From NCBI GenBank assembly GCA_905233215.1, contig CAJODC010000036.1:1-34540 (forward strand): a stretch of 34,540 nucleotides of DNA, given 5' to 3'. The notes beneath the pieces are model-generated. The model was not told where the DNA came from and made no database searches. It saw nothing but the letters and a program-made list of their open reading frames with translations. Positions 8,320 to 17,414 of the stretch are shown here, in pieces; position 1 is the stretch's first letter; each line of letters opens with the position of its first letter. The stretch comes from an uncultured Synergistales bacterium. GTDB taxonomy: Bacteria; Synergistota; Synergistia; Synergistales; Aminobacteriaceae. The translations under genes and the position numbers were made by a program.

Positions 8320-11034
8320 ATGTTAAAACGTTTCGTGTTTTCCGTGTTACTGATGACGCTGATGTCAACAGTGTCATTCAGCGCGGAATATGACCCCTAC
8401 AACCTGCACTTCTGGTACAGGAATCCCGACTACGAAGCCAACGTATACAACACTTACGGCTCATCAAACGTCAATTTCTTCTACCAGCTCAGAGACGTAA
8501 CAGGCTCAACTTATTCCGACAGAAACAAAGTCGGCGGTCCTCAATGGTTCGCAACCGTCTACGAGAATTATTACTACGGGATTCGCTCCCTCATCTACGG
8601 AGTCGAGCCTGATGACACGTACCCGGGAATTTATCGGCGCACAATGGGCGGTGAGATTCCTAACATTACGATTCAGACTGTCGGAGATTTGATTGACGGT
8701 TTCAATTTCGTTTTTGCCGAAGAGCCTCAGCCCTACGCTTCAGCATGGAGGAATTATGTTGTGAGCGAGATTTACGATGTTTACCCTGACCCGGTTGAGA
8801 GTCTGTGTCTGGTCATCACCAACGGTACTGGCCAGTTCAACGTTGATTTCGGCAACCCTTACGCTAGACACTTCCCGTTCTGGTGGGACTTCAACACCTC
8901 CGGCTCAAGCAGTACGACAACAAAATGGTGGCTTCAGACTTACGACTGGCGGAAAGAAACTTATCCGACCTCCGAGCCTATAGCTTACATTTTCAGCTCG
9001 CCGGATATTTACGCAAGAAATAACAGCTTAGGAAAGTACGAAAAAGCCTACAAGCTCACAACCTCAAGCGACAAAGAAATTATTGTTGACCTCAATAACA
9101 TATGGGTGCTTACGATTTCAGGCGATAATATTTTCACGTCTGGTGACACATTAGCATGGACAGTCAGCGCGAGTCATGACAAAGTTTATGACGCTAACGG
9201 AACATTGACCTACACGATTGAGACCGACAGTGCCGGGGATATGTTCATCTGCGAAATCAGGAGCGTAAACGAGTCGATAACGTTCTCAGGCTTCGACAGC
9301 GATTACACCTTCACGATGACTCCTTCAGGCGAGGAGGCAATCACTTCAGGAGGTTCGCTGAAACGTGCCGTCAATGTTCGAGGGATTGCCGGTTCAGATT
9401 ACGGAAGCAGATTGGGCTACATCTCGTTCAGACAGAGAGCCAGCTTCGCCGACGGTTACTCGAACTACAGGGAATACACCACGCTTCCTCTTGTCATAGC
9501 GAACGTAGCGAACGGAAACGCATCAGTTACACCGCTTCTCTTCGACATGATAGTTACCGACAGCAGTGACGAAATCGTAAGCAGGGTTAAATTCACATGG
9601 GACGCTCAAACCGATAACATCAATCAGGACTTGGGAACGTTCTTCATGATAGGCTCAAGGGACGTTACATATAAACTCGAAACGCGAATCACCAACAGAA
9701 CTGGAACACGCTACGAGCTTTACCGTTATGACATGATGGGCTCAAACGGAGTCAATCCCAATTACAGAGACTCACACGTAAGCATAATGCCTGATTACTG
9801 GAAATACGATCTCACTCAGGATCTTTACGGTACACTGCCTGACTATTTCCTTCTTGACGCTCACAGCCAGATTGCTCCGGGTCTTGTTACTGTCTACAAG
9901 AAGAACATCGGCGAAGGTTACAGGACAATCAGCATGGGCGGAGACACAGCCGAGTCATTCCGTTTGACCGAATGGAATGACTCATCACCGAAGAATTTGC
10001 GCCTCAAGTACCGCAGAATCGGCGGAATGACACCGATTGAGAACGGAATACACGTGCCTGAGAGCGATGTCAAAGTTCAAGAGTTCAGTATGCAGTTTGT
10101 TGACGTTGCGAACAACACAGACCAGACGGCAGCCGAACTCACAACGATGATGGGCAAATATCCATCAATGATAGGCATCGGGCCTTTGGTCAACAATCCT
10201 GATCTTTCAATCATAAAGTCAGCGGCAGATGAAGATGCAGCCGAAGTGAAAAAGGTATACATCAACTCATCAGCGATTGACGCTTTCAGCTTTGTGAAGA
10301 CTGTACCGAGCGGAATCATAAGGCTAATGTCAGAGGACACCGCCCCGATTAACGATACACCGACATCAGGCGACAACAGTGTACTGACATCAGGCGACAC
10401 GCCGGGAGTGCCAGCGTTCAAACTTTCGGAGATAGTTTACACGAGCATTGACATCGGGCTTCAGCCTATAGCGGTAAGAATGAGAATCCCGAGAACATCG
10501 AACGCTCAAATCAATCAGAACTGGAACGCTCTCGATAACGCTGAAAATTCCCGTGCGCTTTTCACGGAACTGTCGAAGTACATAACCGTGTGGCTTCGTT
10601 CGGACTATACCGGCGAGAGAGATGCCGACATGTTCAGCGCAGTGAACAACAAGGGCAATGATCTCGGAGTCGGAGCTGTTGACTGCGTGAGAGCCTCAGT
10701 GTATGAGGACGCATTGTATCTTGACTTCATCGTACTCCTTGCTGACGGCAAAAGCACGAGGGAAGGCCGAACAGCTTATGTCAGCGTATTCAAGGACGAT
10801 GACGTACCGTATATCCTGATCGGCGACGGCTGCGAGGACGGAATCTGGAACATGACATTTTATGTCGGTCCAGCGTCAGGAGGCTCAAGCAGCGGAGGAA
10901 GCAACAACACCACAAGCACTGACCAACAGGGAGTCAGCACCGGCGGTTCAGGCGGCGGCGGTGGCTGTAACGGTTTCGGAATGATGATTATCGGACTTTC
11001 TGCTATCGCTTTGACGATGAGAAAAGTTAAGTAG
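8320..11034 (+). CDS. Large secreted protein with Synerg-CTERM-like C-terminal sorting signal
   Basis: A 904-residue exported protein of unknown function. A Sec signal peptide is evident (basic MLKR, hydrophobic stretch, cleavage expected after TVSFSA, about residue 22). The body is Tyr-, Asp-, Ser- and Thr-rich with beta-strand character and recurring SGD/TSGD tripeptides (FTSGDTLAW; PTSGDNSVLTSGDTPG), perhaps linker-like. The tail is a Ser/Gly/Asn/Thr-rich spacer, then GGGGGCNGFG, a short hydrophobic helix and a basic end RKVK. That tripartite layout (GG-Cys, helix, basic cluster) resembles the Synerg-CTERM sorting domains of Synergistota surface proteins. Inference: a surface-anchored protein processed at the Cys region. 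A clear GAGGAGG site precedes the ATG and a terminator follows. Confidence 0.7.
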   Translation: MLKRFVFSVLLMTLMSTVSFSAEYDPYNLHFWYRNPDYEANVYNTYGSSNVNFFYQLRDVTGSTYSDRNKVGGPQWFATVYENYYYGIRSLIYGVEPDDTYPGIYRRTMGGEIPNITIQTVGDLIDGFNFVFAEEPQPYASAWRNYVVSEIYDVYPDPVESLCLVITNGTGQFNVDFGNPYARHFPFWWDFNTSGSSSTTTKWWLQTYDWRKETYPTSEPIAYIFSSPDIYARNNSLGKYEKAYKLTTSSDKEIIVDLNNIWVLTISGDNIFTSGDTLAWTVSASHDKVYDANGTLTYTIETDSAGDMFICEIRSVNESITFSGFDSDYTFTMTPSGEEAITSGGSLKRAVNVRGIAGSDYGSRLGYISFRQRASFADGYSNYREYTTLPLVIANVANGNASVTPLLFDMIVTDSSDEIVSRVKFTWDAQTDNINQDLGTFFMIGSRDVTYKLETRITNRTGTRYELYRYDMMGSNGVNPNYRDSHVSIMPDYWKYDLTQDLYGTLPDYFLLDAHSQIAPGLVTVYKKNIGEGYRTISMGGDTAESFRLTEWNDSSPKNLRLKYRRIGGMTPIENGIHVPESDVKVQEFSMQFVDVANNTDQTAAELTTMMGKYPSMIGIGPLVNNPDLSIIKSAADEDAAEVKKVYINSSAIDAFSFVKTVPSGIIRLMSEDTAPINDTPTSGDNSVLTSGDTPGVPAFKLSEIVYTSIDIGLQPIAVRMRIPRTSNAQINQNWNALDNAENSRALFTELSKYITVWLRSDYTGERDADMFSAVNNKGNDLGVGAVDCVRASVYEDALYLDFIVLLADGKSTREGRTAYVSVFKDDDVPYILIGDGCEDGIWNMTFYVGPASGGSSSGGSNNTTSTDQQGVSTGGSGGGGGCNGFGMMIIGLSAIALTMRKVK

Positions 11035-11047
11035 CAAAAAAAATAAA

Positions 11048-11078
11048 CCCCCTTGTCATTCACGGCAGGGGGGAATTT
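11048..11078. terminator. Intrinsic terminator between convergent genes
   Basis: CCCCCT (11048-11053) pairs with AGGGGG (11067-11072), flanked by an A-run upstream and AATTTTC downstream, so it can act in both directions between the sorted-protein gene (plus) and hom (minus). Confidence 0.7.
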
Positions 11079-12095
11079 TCACAATACCCGGAATTTCTGT
11101 CCTTCTGGCTTTGACGGAGCGTTGACGCTCTGAACTGTCTCAAGATCGGCAAAACCAGTGTGAATATTTCTTCCCTGATTCTTCACGCACTCGATAACGT
11201 CAGAGACTACCGCGCTTGCTGTGGGAAGTTTGCCCGCTCCTCTTCCGTAAAACATAACATCATCAATCATGTTGCCCGTAACCATGACACCGTTGAAGAC
11301 ATCATTGACGGCGTAAAGAGGACTCGACTTCGGCACAAGATAAGGAGCTACGACAATACTTGATGACTCAGCTTCGTAGACACCGAGAAGTTTTATTGAC
11401 ATTCCGTTATTCTCAGCGTCCGAAATATCCTGCTGTGTAACGTTCGTTATACCCTCGCAAGAAACCTGCTCATACGAGAATTTTTTACCCGACACAAGCG
11501 ATGCGAGTATTGCAATTTTCCTCGCCGTGTCATGTCCTTCAACATCGGCGGCAGGGTTGCGTTCAGCGAATCCTTTTTCCTGAGCTTCTTTCAGTGCCGA
11601 GTCGAAATCCTTTCCGGCCTTCATGTTCGTGAGAATGTAGTTGCATGTACCGTTCAAGATTCCTGCGATGCGTGAGACTTTTTCATGGCCGAATGCCTCT
11701 CGTATCGTCCTGAGCAAGGGAATGCCTCCGCCTACGCTAGCCTCAAAGAGATATGAGCAGTTATGTTCTCGTGCTATTGCGCTGAGTTCAACGCCGTGAG
11801 CGTCAACAAGTTCTTTGTTCGACGTGCAGACGCTGATACCGTGTTCGAGAGCAAGATGTGTGTAAGTGTATGCAGGTTCTTTACCGCCCATTGTCTCGCA
11901 GATGACTTTAACGTCAGGATCGTTGACGATAATGTTAATGTCATTGACGACTCCGGGAATGTCCCTGATGTCGAGAATGTATTTCACGTGGAGATTGTCG
12001 CCAAGTACACGCCTGATCTCGTTCTGATTCTTCTCGATTACGTCCTTGACTCCTCCGCCGACTGTACCAAGTCCCAATATTGCAACGTTAATCAT
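11079..12095 (-). CDS. hom: Homoserine dehydrogenase, short form without ACT domain
   Basis: Reduces aspartate semialdehyde to homoserine, the branch point to threonine and methionine. The Rossmann motif GLGTVGGG is at residues 8-15, followed by TSNKELVD, FEASVGGGIPLLRTIRE, GILNGTCNYILT, the substrate-site EKGFAERNPAADVEGHDTARK and the late FYGRGAGKLPTASAVVSD. At 338 residues it stops right after the catalytic region, whereas many bacterial Hom proteins run to about 430 with a C-terminal ACT regulatory domain. Loss of ACT-mediated threonine feedback is inference. It starts two bases after the asd stop codon, so the two enzymes of consecutive steps are co-translated. Confidence 0.93.
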   Translation of the reverse strand: MINVAILGLGTVGGGVKDVIEKNQNEIRRVLGDNLHVKYILDIRDIPGVVNDINIIVNDPDVKVICETMGGKEPAYTYTHLALEHGISVCTSNKELVDAHGVELSAIAREHNCSYLFEASVGGGIPLLRTIREAFGHEKVSRIAGILNGTCNYILTNMKAGKDFDSALKEAQEKGFAERNPAADVEGHDTARKIAILASLVSGKKFSYEQVSCEGITNVTQQDISDAENNGMSIKLLGVYEAESSSIVVAPYLVPKSSPLYAVNDVFNGVMVTGNMIDDVMFYGRGAGKLPTASAVVSDVIECVKNQGRNIHTGFADLETVQSVNAPSKPEGQKFRVL

Positions 12096-12097
12096 GA

Positions 12098-13186
12098 CTA
12101 TTTCGCCTCGATATATTTCTGGTTGACCAAAAGTTCAGCGCATTCAACAGCACCGCCGGCGGCACCCCTCAAAGTGTTATGAGAGAGTCCGACAAACTTC
12201 CAGTCATAAACCGTGTCAGGTCTAAGCCTTCCGATCGTTACGCCCATTCCGCCCTCATAGTTCACATCGAGAGCGACTTGAGGCCTGTTGTCCTCTTCCA
12301 TGTACTTGATGAAATGTGCAGGGGCTGTAGGAAGTTTTGCTGACTGCGGTATACCTGCGAAATTCCTGAGAAGTGCAACGAGCTGTTCTTTGCTTTCAGG
12401 TTTTTTGCGGAACTTTACGAACGTTGCCGCCGTGTGTCCATAAAGAACTGGAATCCTTATGCACTGCGCCGAAATTACAGGCTCATTTGCCGGGACAATC
12501 TGACCGTCCTTGATGCTTCCGAAAATTCTGAGCGGTTCTTTCTCGGACTTCTCTTCTTCACCGCCGATGTAAGGAATGACATTGCCGACCATTTCCGGCC
12601 ATGTGTTGAAATTTTTGCCTGCCCCTGAGATTGCCTGATAGGTCGTAACGATTGCCTCATAGGGTTCAAACTCACGCCAAGCAGCGAACGCAGGAGCATA
12701 GGACTGAATCGAACAGTTCGGTTTCACGGCGATGAAGCCTCTAGTTGTTCCGAGACGTTTGCGCTGATACTGGATAACGTCAGCGTGTTCGGGGTTGATT
12801 TCGGGAATAATCATCGGTACATCAGGTGTCCATCTGTGAGCAGAGTTGTTGCTGACTACCGGTGTCTCTGTCTTCGCGTAATCCTCTTCGATTTTCTTGA
12901 TCTCATCTTTCGTGAGGTTCACTGCGCTGAACACGAAGTCAACATCTTCAGCGATGCCTTTGACATCATTGACATCACGGAGAATCATGCCTTTTACGTT
13001 TTCGGGGATAGGCTCATCGAGAAGCCATCGGCCGTTCATAGCTTCCTCGTAGGTTTTGCCCTTGCTGTTCGGCGAAGCTGCTATAACTTTCACGTCAAAC
13101 CATGCGTGATCGTGCAGTATCTGAATGAAACGCTGACCGACCATTCCTGTTGCGCCCAGAACACCGACACGTAATTTCTTGTCCAA
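12098..13186 (-). CDS. asd: Aspartate-semialdehyde dehydrogenase, archaeal/fungal-type
   Basis: Reductively dephosphorylates aspartyl phosphate to aspartate semialdehyde for lysine, methionine and threonine synthesis. Visible features: Rossmann GATGMVGQ (11-18), SNNSAHRW, the nucleophile Cys158 in KPNCSIQSY, QAISGAGKN and a His in IPVLYGHTAATF. The 362-residue length and motif wording fit the archaeal/fungal-like subfamily rather than the E. coli Asd type. The start is TTG at 13186, with AGGGAG ten bases upstream; the next Met is inside the Rossmann fold and so excluded. It is first of an asd-hom pair, 56 bp downstream of the B12-related gene, with its own candidate promoter. Confidence 0.94.
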   Translation of the reverse strand: MDKKLRVGVLGATGMVGQRFIQILHDHAWFDVKVIAASPNSKGKTYEEAMNGRWLLDEPIPENVKGMILRDVNDVKGIAEDVDFVFSAVNLTKDEIKKIEEDYAKTETPVVSNNSAHRWTPDVPMIIPEINPEHADVIQYQRKRLGTTRGFIAVKPNCSIQSYAPAFAAWREFEPYEAIVTTYQAISGAGKNFNTWPEMVGNVIPYIGGEEEKSEKEPLRIFGSIKDGQIVPANEPVISAQCIRIPVLYGHTAATFVKFRKKPESKEQLVALLRNFAGIPQSAKLPTAPAHFIKYMEEDNRPQVALDVNYEGGMGVTIGRLRPDTVYDWKFVGLSHNTLRGAAGGAVECAELLVNQKYIEAK

Positions 13187-13220
13187 AATTTATACACTCC
13201 CTGCTAAAAATTTTCAGAAT

Positions 13221-13229
13221 AGTATACCA
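13221..13229 (-). promoter_or_regulatory. Candidate extended -10 promoter for asd-hom
   Basis: On the minus strand TGGTATACT gives an extended -10 (TATACT at 13226-13221) about 35 nt before the TTG start of asd. The -35 region is poor, so read-through from the speD-metF unit is equally possible. Confidence 0.35.
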
Positions 13230-13242
13230 TTAAGACAAAGCC

Positions 13243-13836
13243 TCACTCCTGCTCAAAAATTCCAGCGATTGCCGTAACAGATTTAATCGGCGACATCATT
13301 AGCGATGCTGTAACGCTGAGGCCGATTCTTTTCTGTGCGCTCAATATTGCGATTATGTCCTCCGTAACATTCATCTTCAAGTCCCCGTAACCCGGGCTGA
13401 ATCTGTGTGTCAAACGCTCGCCCTTTCGGAGAGTCGGCACAATCTCATTCACAATGAACTGGTCGATGAAAGAATCAATCCTCACGCTTGCGCAGGCATC
13501 AAGAGCGAGACCGTCAAGCATGTTTCTGTTTTGCGCTATCGTAATCTGTCTGTCGGTCTCATGGCCTAGAGTAGCGGCAAGAACGATACATTCACCGCCC
13601 CTTCTCGTGAGCCTCGCAATGTCATCGCTGTAAATGTACGAGCCTTCAAGCTCAATTCCACCGTCAAAATGAACAATGTGAAACCTTCCCCAAGTACATC
13701 GAGGAGTAACAAACTCTTCAAGCCTCCTGAAAGCCTCTGAGACAGTCCGAATCAACTCATCGTTGAAGCCTTCAGGAGGTACTCGCATGTATCGGAGAGC
13801 GTTGGCGATCTGCTTATCCGTTGGAACGAACCGCAT
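13243..13836 (-). CDS. Stand-alone vitamin B12-dependent methionine synthase activation-domain protein
   Basis: Resembles the C-terminal activation domain of MetH, which binds S-adenosylmethionine and permits reductive methylation of inactive cob(II)alamin. The diagnostic stretch is RFSPGYGDLKMNVTEDI (compare the SAM-binding RxxPGY of MetH) followed by IGLSVTASLMMSPIKSVTAIAGI. At 197 residues it is a separate polypeptide, as in organisms with a split MetH (Thermotoga maritima is a known case). The N-terminal part has a helical NDELIRTVSEAFRRLEE segment typical of such stand-alone forms. It overlaps the end of metF by 23 nt. The catalytic MetH part is not in the window. Confidence 0.85.
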   Translation of the reverse strand: MRFVPTDKQIANALRYMRVPPEGFNDELIRTVSEAFRRLEEFVTPRCTWGRFHIVHFDGGIELEGSYIYSDDIARLTRRGGECIVLAATLGHETDRQITIAQNRNMLDGLALDACASVRIDSFIDQFIVNEIVPTLRKGERLTHRFSPGYGDLKMNVTEDIIAILSAQKRIGLSVTASLMMSPIKSVTAIAGIFEQE

Positions 13837-14662
13837 ACCGTTTTGTGTAAAGGACTGAACGAATCCCGGAGTCTATCCTTCGTACCGTGTCAGCCTGATT
13901 CATCGTGTAAAGGTGAATCGTAGCGTAGGCGATTCCTGCTTCCTTGACGGCTCCCTGATGGTGTCCGTAAGCGTTCACGAAGCGTCTCACTCTTTCGGGT
14001 ACTGAAGCTCCGCACATCTCGACAACTTTGCTGATCTGAGCCGCTGATGTTATCGGCATAACTCCGGCGATTATCGGCTGTGTTATTCCCATTGAACGGG
14101 CACGTTCTCTCCAGTCGCAGAAAATGTCATTGTCGAAGAATAATTGCGAGATTAAGCCTTTGACACCGAGACTGCATTTCTCTTTGAGGTAGTGAAGGTC
14201 ATCGTCAACTGAATTTGCTTCGGGGTGTTTTTCGGGGTAACAGGCAGCGAATATGTCGAAGTCGTCGCCGTATTCCTCATGAATAAACGCTATCAGCTCG
14301 CTTGCGTGGTGAAAGTCTCCGAGTTCCGCACCGGCTGGAAGGTCGCCTCTTAACGCTAGAATGTTGCGGACGTTGTTGGCTTTGAGCTGGTCGAGAATCG
14401 CTTTGAGTTCTGAGCGAGTTGTGCCGACACATGTTAAGTGAGCGACTCCGCATGTGTGGTAACGATTCTGAATGCCTGACGCAATCTCTACCGTGTTGTC
14501 CCGGCTTGAACCGCCTGCGCCGTAAGTTACGCTGATCAAGTCAGGGTTGAAGCTGACCAGACTGTCGATTACTCCGTAAGTGCCTTCAGTGCTTTTGTTG
14601 CCTTTTGGCGGAAAAATCTCGAACGTGTAACTCGGCGATAGTTTGTCGAAAAAGTTATCCAT
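13814..14662 (-). CDS. metF: Methylenetetrahydrofolate reductase
   Basis: FAD enzyme reducing 5,10-methylene-THF to 5-methyl-THF, the methyl donor for methionine synthase. Features include SYTFEIFPPKGNKSTEG (the Glu is the family's catalytic acid), DLISVTYGAGGSSRDNT, AHLTCVGTTRSEL, NILALRGDLP, FAACYPEKHPEA and the SQLFFDND substrate loop. The start is ATG at 14662 (MDNFFDKLSP), behind a strong GGGAGGAAA site 21 bases after speD ends. An upstream in-frame ATG at 14719 lies inside speD and adds 19 non-homologous residues. About 282 residues, normal length. It lies between speD and the MetH-activation-domain gene, forming an S-adenosylmethionine/methyl-cycle unit. Confidence 0.94.
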   Translation of the reverse strand: MDNFFDKLSPSYTFEIFPPKGNKSTEGTYGVIDSLVSFNPDLISVTYGAGGSSRDNTVEIASGIQNRYHTCGVAHLTCVGTTRSELKAILDQLKANNVRNILALRGDLPAGAELGDFHHASELIAFIHEEYGDDFDIFAACYPEKHPEANSVDDDLHYLKEKCSLGVKGLISQLFFDNDIFCDWRERARSMGITQPIIAGVMPITSAAQISKVVEMCGASVPERVRRFVNAYGHHQGAVKEAGIAYATIHLYTMNQADTVRRIDSGIRSVLYTKRYAVRSNG

Positions 14663-14682
14663 GATGCTAAAGTTTCCTCCCT

Positions 14683-15096
14683 CTAAACTTTGAGACCGTT
14701 CTTTCTGTCTTCTTCCCAAGTGATGAATGAGTGGTAATATTTCTCGTCATTGTCGTCAAGACCACGTGTTATTTCGGTAACATGAATGTGAGAGGCCTTG
14801 ACCTTTTCGAGAACGTAATCAACCGCTAACATCGGTTCAGTGTGCGCACCGCAAGTGTAAATGTCCAGAGCCATGTAATTTACTTCCGGCCATGTGTGAC
14901 AGGACAAGTGCGACTCGCTTATCACTACTACACCGCTTACTCCATTGGGGGGAAATTTGTTGAACGAGACAGACCAGACTTGAGCGTGAGCCCTGTTGGC
15001 AGCCTCGACAAGAATGTCTTGAAGTTTTGACACGTTGGTGATTGTGTCATCGCAGCCTGAAACTTCAACGATATAGTGAACACCTTTAGGGGACAA
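14683..15096 (-). CDS. speD: S-adenosylmethionine decarboxylase proenzyme
   Basis: A pyruvoyl enzyme that makes decarboxylated SAM, the aminopropyl donor for spermidine. The proenzyme self-cleaves between Glu61 and Ser62 in VVVISESHLSCHTWPE, Ser62 becoming the pyruvoyl group; His67 and Cys82 (DIYTCG) match the processing His and catalytic Cys of the Thermotoga/Bacillus type. At 137 residues it fits the short bacterial class. The start is TTG at 15096, with GGGAGG rather far (about 13 nt) upstream; no other start precedes the conserved N-terminus. A spermidine synthase gene is not seen nearby. It heads the speD-metF-activation-protein unit. Confidence 0.94.
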   Translation of the reverse strand: MSPKGVHYIVEVSGCDDTITNVSKLQDILVEAANRAHAQVWSVSFNKFPPNGVSGVVVISESHLSCHTWPEVNYMALDIYTCGAHTEPMLAVDYVLEKVKASHIHVTEITRGLDDNDEKYYHSFITWEEDRKNGLKV

Positions 15097-15155
15097 TTTA
15101 GAATCTCAGCCTCCCGTAGAATAGAAAAATATATTTTGAAATTGTATCACAGCGT

Positions 15156-15181
15156 TTGACAGCTTAACAGACGATTATAAT
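15156..15181 (+). promoter_or_regulatory. Candidate uvrB promoter
   Basis: TTGACA (15156-15161) and TATAAT (15176-15181) are both perfect but separated by only 14 nt, short of the usual 16-18. The TATAAT places the transcript start about 15188, just at the AAGGGAG site used by the TTG start at 15204, which argues for that start over the ATG at 15186. Confidence 0.4.
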
Positions 15182-15203
15182 ATTCATGAAGGGAGAAATA
15201 AAA

Positions 15204-17213
15204 TTGTTCAAACAAAAACATTTCGTATTACATTCACAGTGGCCGCCGTCAGGAGATCAGCCCCAAGCCATTGACGCTCTCACAAAAAGCATAAACTCAG
15301 GCAACCGCTTTCAGACCCTCAAAGGCGTAACAGGAAGCGGAAAAACTTTCACGGTCGCAAACGTAATCGCCAATCTCAACAGACCCGCACTAGTCCTCGC
15401 TCACAACAAAACCCTCGCTGCACAGCTCTACAGCGAGTTCAAAGCATTCTTCCCAGAGAACGCCGTAAAATATTTCGTCAGTTACTACGATTATTATCAG
15501 CCCGAAGCCTATATCCCTCAATCCGACACTTACATTGAGAAAGACGCTTCCATCAACGACAGAATCGAACGACTCAGACTCTCGGCCACTAAGGCTCTAA
15601 TCGAACGCCATGACGTTATCGTTGTCGCCAGCGTCTCATGTATATACGGACTCGGACTGAAAGAATCTTACGAGGAAGCGATAATTTCATTCAAGGCAGG
15701 CGAGAAAGTTGACGAACGGGAATTTTTATCACGGCTGGTAGCGAATTATTACGAACGCACCGACTACACCCCTGAGCCGGGAAAGTTCCGGGTCAGAGGC
15801 GATACTGTAGAAGTCTTCCCGGCTTACGAAGATGAAACTTGCGTACGTCTGACATTTTTTGACGACGAGATAGAACGCATCGACATTACTCACCCCGTCA
15901 GCGGCCATGTCATTGAGAGCGTCAAAGAAGCGTCAATATTCCCGGCAAAGCACTACATCACTCAAGAGGACGCAATCGCCAATTCAATCCCAAAAATTCA
16001 GGAAGAGTTAGCGAAAATCGAATCAGATTTCACGGCAAAAGGAAAATTAGTAGAAGCACAGCGAATAAAGATGAGGACGCTTTATGATATTGAGATGCTG
16101 ACGGAGGCCGGTTACTGTTCAGGGATTGAGAATTATTCGGTCTACCTTGACGGAAGAAAACACGGTCAGCCTCCGGGAACATTGATTGATTTTTTCCCTG
16201 ACGATTTCCTGATGATAGTAGATGAGTCTCACATAACGTTACCGCAGGTTCACGCCATGTTCAACGGAGACAGGGCGCGGAAAAATACGCTTGTCGAAAA
16301 CGGCTTCAGATTGCCTTCATGCACCGATAACAGGCCGTTGACGTGGGAAGAGTTCGAGTCGAAAATCAAACAGGCTGTATTCGTCTCGGCAACACCGGGA
16401 GATTATGAGCTTCATTCATCAAGCGTAACAGCAGAACAGATTATCAGGCCGACAGGAATCCCTGACCCTGAAGTGAAAGTACTCCCTGCTTTGAATCAGA
16501 TTGATGACCTCATCGACAGGTTAAGGGATAACGTCAAAAGGGGCGAGCGTTCTTTGGTCTTGACACTGACGAAGAAAGCCTCTGAAGATTTAGCCGACTA
16601 TCTGAGAGAATTGAAGTTCCGTGTCAAGTACATTCATTCCGAGCTTAACACTTTTGAGAGAGCCGAGTTAATCCGGGACTTGAGAGCCGGAAAAATTGAC
16701 GTTCTCGTTGGAATTAACCTTCTTCGTGAAGGAATGGATCTTCCGGAGGTTACTTTTGTAGCGATTCTTGACGCTGACCGTGAAGGCTACCTGCGTTCTT
16801 ACCGTTCATTGATTCAGATTATGGGAAGGGCCGCAAGGAACATCAACAGCAGGATTGTACTTTACGCCGATGTCATGACCGACAGTATCGCTCATGCCGT
16901 CAACGAGACAATGACACGGAGAAAGAAGCAGATTGCTTTCAACAAAAAGAACGGAATAACGCCCGTCAGCGTAACAAAAAGCGTTAGAGATTTATTGCCT
17001 CCTGAACTTGCAGCAGCCTATGAAGGCGAAAAGCATTCAGGTTCTTCAGTGTCAGTCAAAAAAACAAGAGCCTCCGACAGAATGAGCGTGTCAGAACTTG
17101 AGAGGGCAATGTGGGACGCTGTAGACAAACTTGATTTTGAGAGGGCAGCGATTCTCAGGGACGCTATAGCCGAAAGGGAACAGGCCATGAAACGGAAAAG
17201 AGAGACAGAATGA
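15204..17213 (+). CDS. uvrB: Excinuclease ABC subunit B
   Basis: DNA damage-verification helicase of nucleotide excision repair, working with UvrA and UvrC. Nearly every UvrB block is present: PSGDQPQAI, Walker A GVTGSGKT (41-48 from the chosen start), the beta-hairpin region FVSYYDYYQPEAYIP, VVASVSCIYGLG, DESHITLPQV, RPTGIPDPEV, the helicase motif GINLLREGMDLPEV, and a C-terminal UVR helix pair (SELERAMWDAVDKLDFERAAILRD). The start is TTG at 15204, eight bases after AAGGGAG; it gives 669 residues and the family's N-terminus. The ATG at 15186 lies too close to the -10 hexamer. Monocistronic. Confidence 0.97.
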   Translation: MFKQKHFVLHSQWPPSGDQPQAIDALTKSINSGNRFQTLKGVTGSGKTFTVANVIANLNRPALVLAHNKTLAAQLYSEFKAFFPENAVKYFVSYYDYYQPEAYIPQSDTYIEKDASINDRIERLRLSATKALIERHDVIVVASVSCIYGLGLKESYEEAIISFKAGEKVDEREFLSRLVANYYERTDYTPEPGKFRVRGDTVEVFPAYEDETCVRLTFFDDEIERIDITHPVSGHVIESVKEASIFPAKHYITQEDAIANSIPKIQEELAKIESDFTAKGKLVEAQRIKMRTLYDIEMLTEAGYCSGIENYSVYLDGRKHGQPPGTLIDFFPDDFLMIVDESHITLPQVHAMFNGDRARKNTLVENGFRLPSCTDNRPLTWEEFESKIKQAVFVSATPGDYELHSSSVTAEQIIRPTGIPDPEVKVLPALNQIDDLIDRLRDNVKRGERSLVLTLTKKASEDLADYLRELKFRVKYIHSELNTFERAELIRDLRAGKIDVLVGINLLREGMDLPEVTFVAILDADREGYLRSYRSLIQIMGRAARNINSRIVLYADVMTDSIAHAVNETMTRRKKQIAFNKKNGITPVSVTKSVRDLLPPELAAAYEGEKHSGSSVSVKKTRASDRMSVSELERAMWDAVDKLDFERAAILRDAIAEREQAMKRKRETE

Positions 17214-17238
17214 TTTTGCAATTAAGAAAATTTCTCTC

Positions 17239-17266
17239 TTGATACAAAATGAGAATGTACTAAAAT
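17239..17266 (+). promoter_or_regulatory. Promoter of the glp operon
   Basis: TTGATA (17239-17244), a 16-nt spacer and TAAAAT (17261-17266) make a good sigma-70 match. The transcript would start near 17273, leaving about 140 nt of leader before glpF. I see no known riboswitch in that leader. Confidence 0.55.
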
Positions 17267-17414
17267 ATCAATATCAACATCACAAAAAATCTGCGAATAT
17301 TCGACTGACAATTTCAGACTGTAACAAGCGGGGGCTTAACAGTTGTGATTTTGGCGGACAATATGAGCAGAGTACCATCAACAAAAAATTTCAGTAGGAG
17401 GAATCATTGTCATC

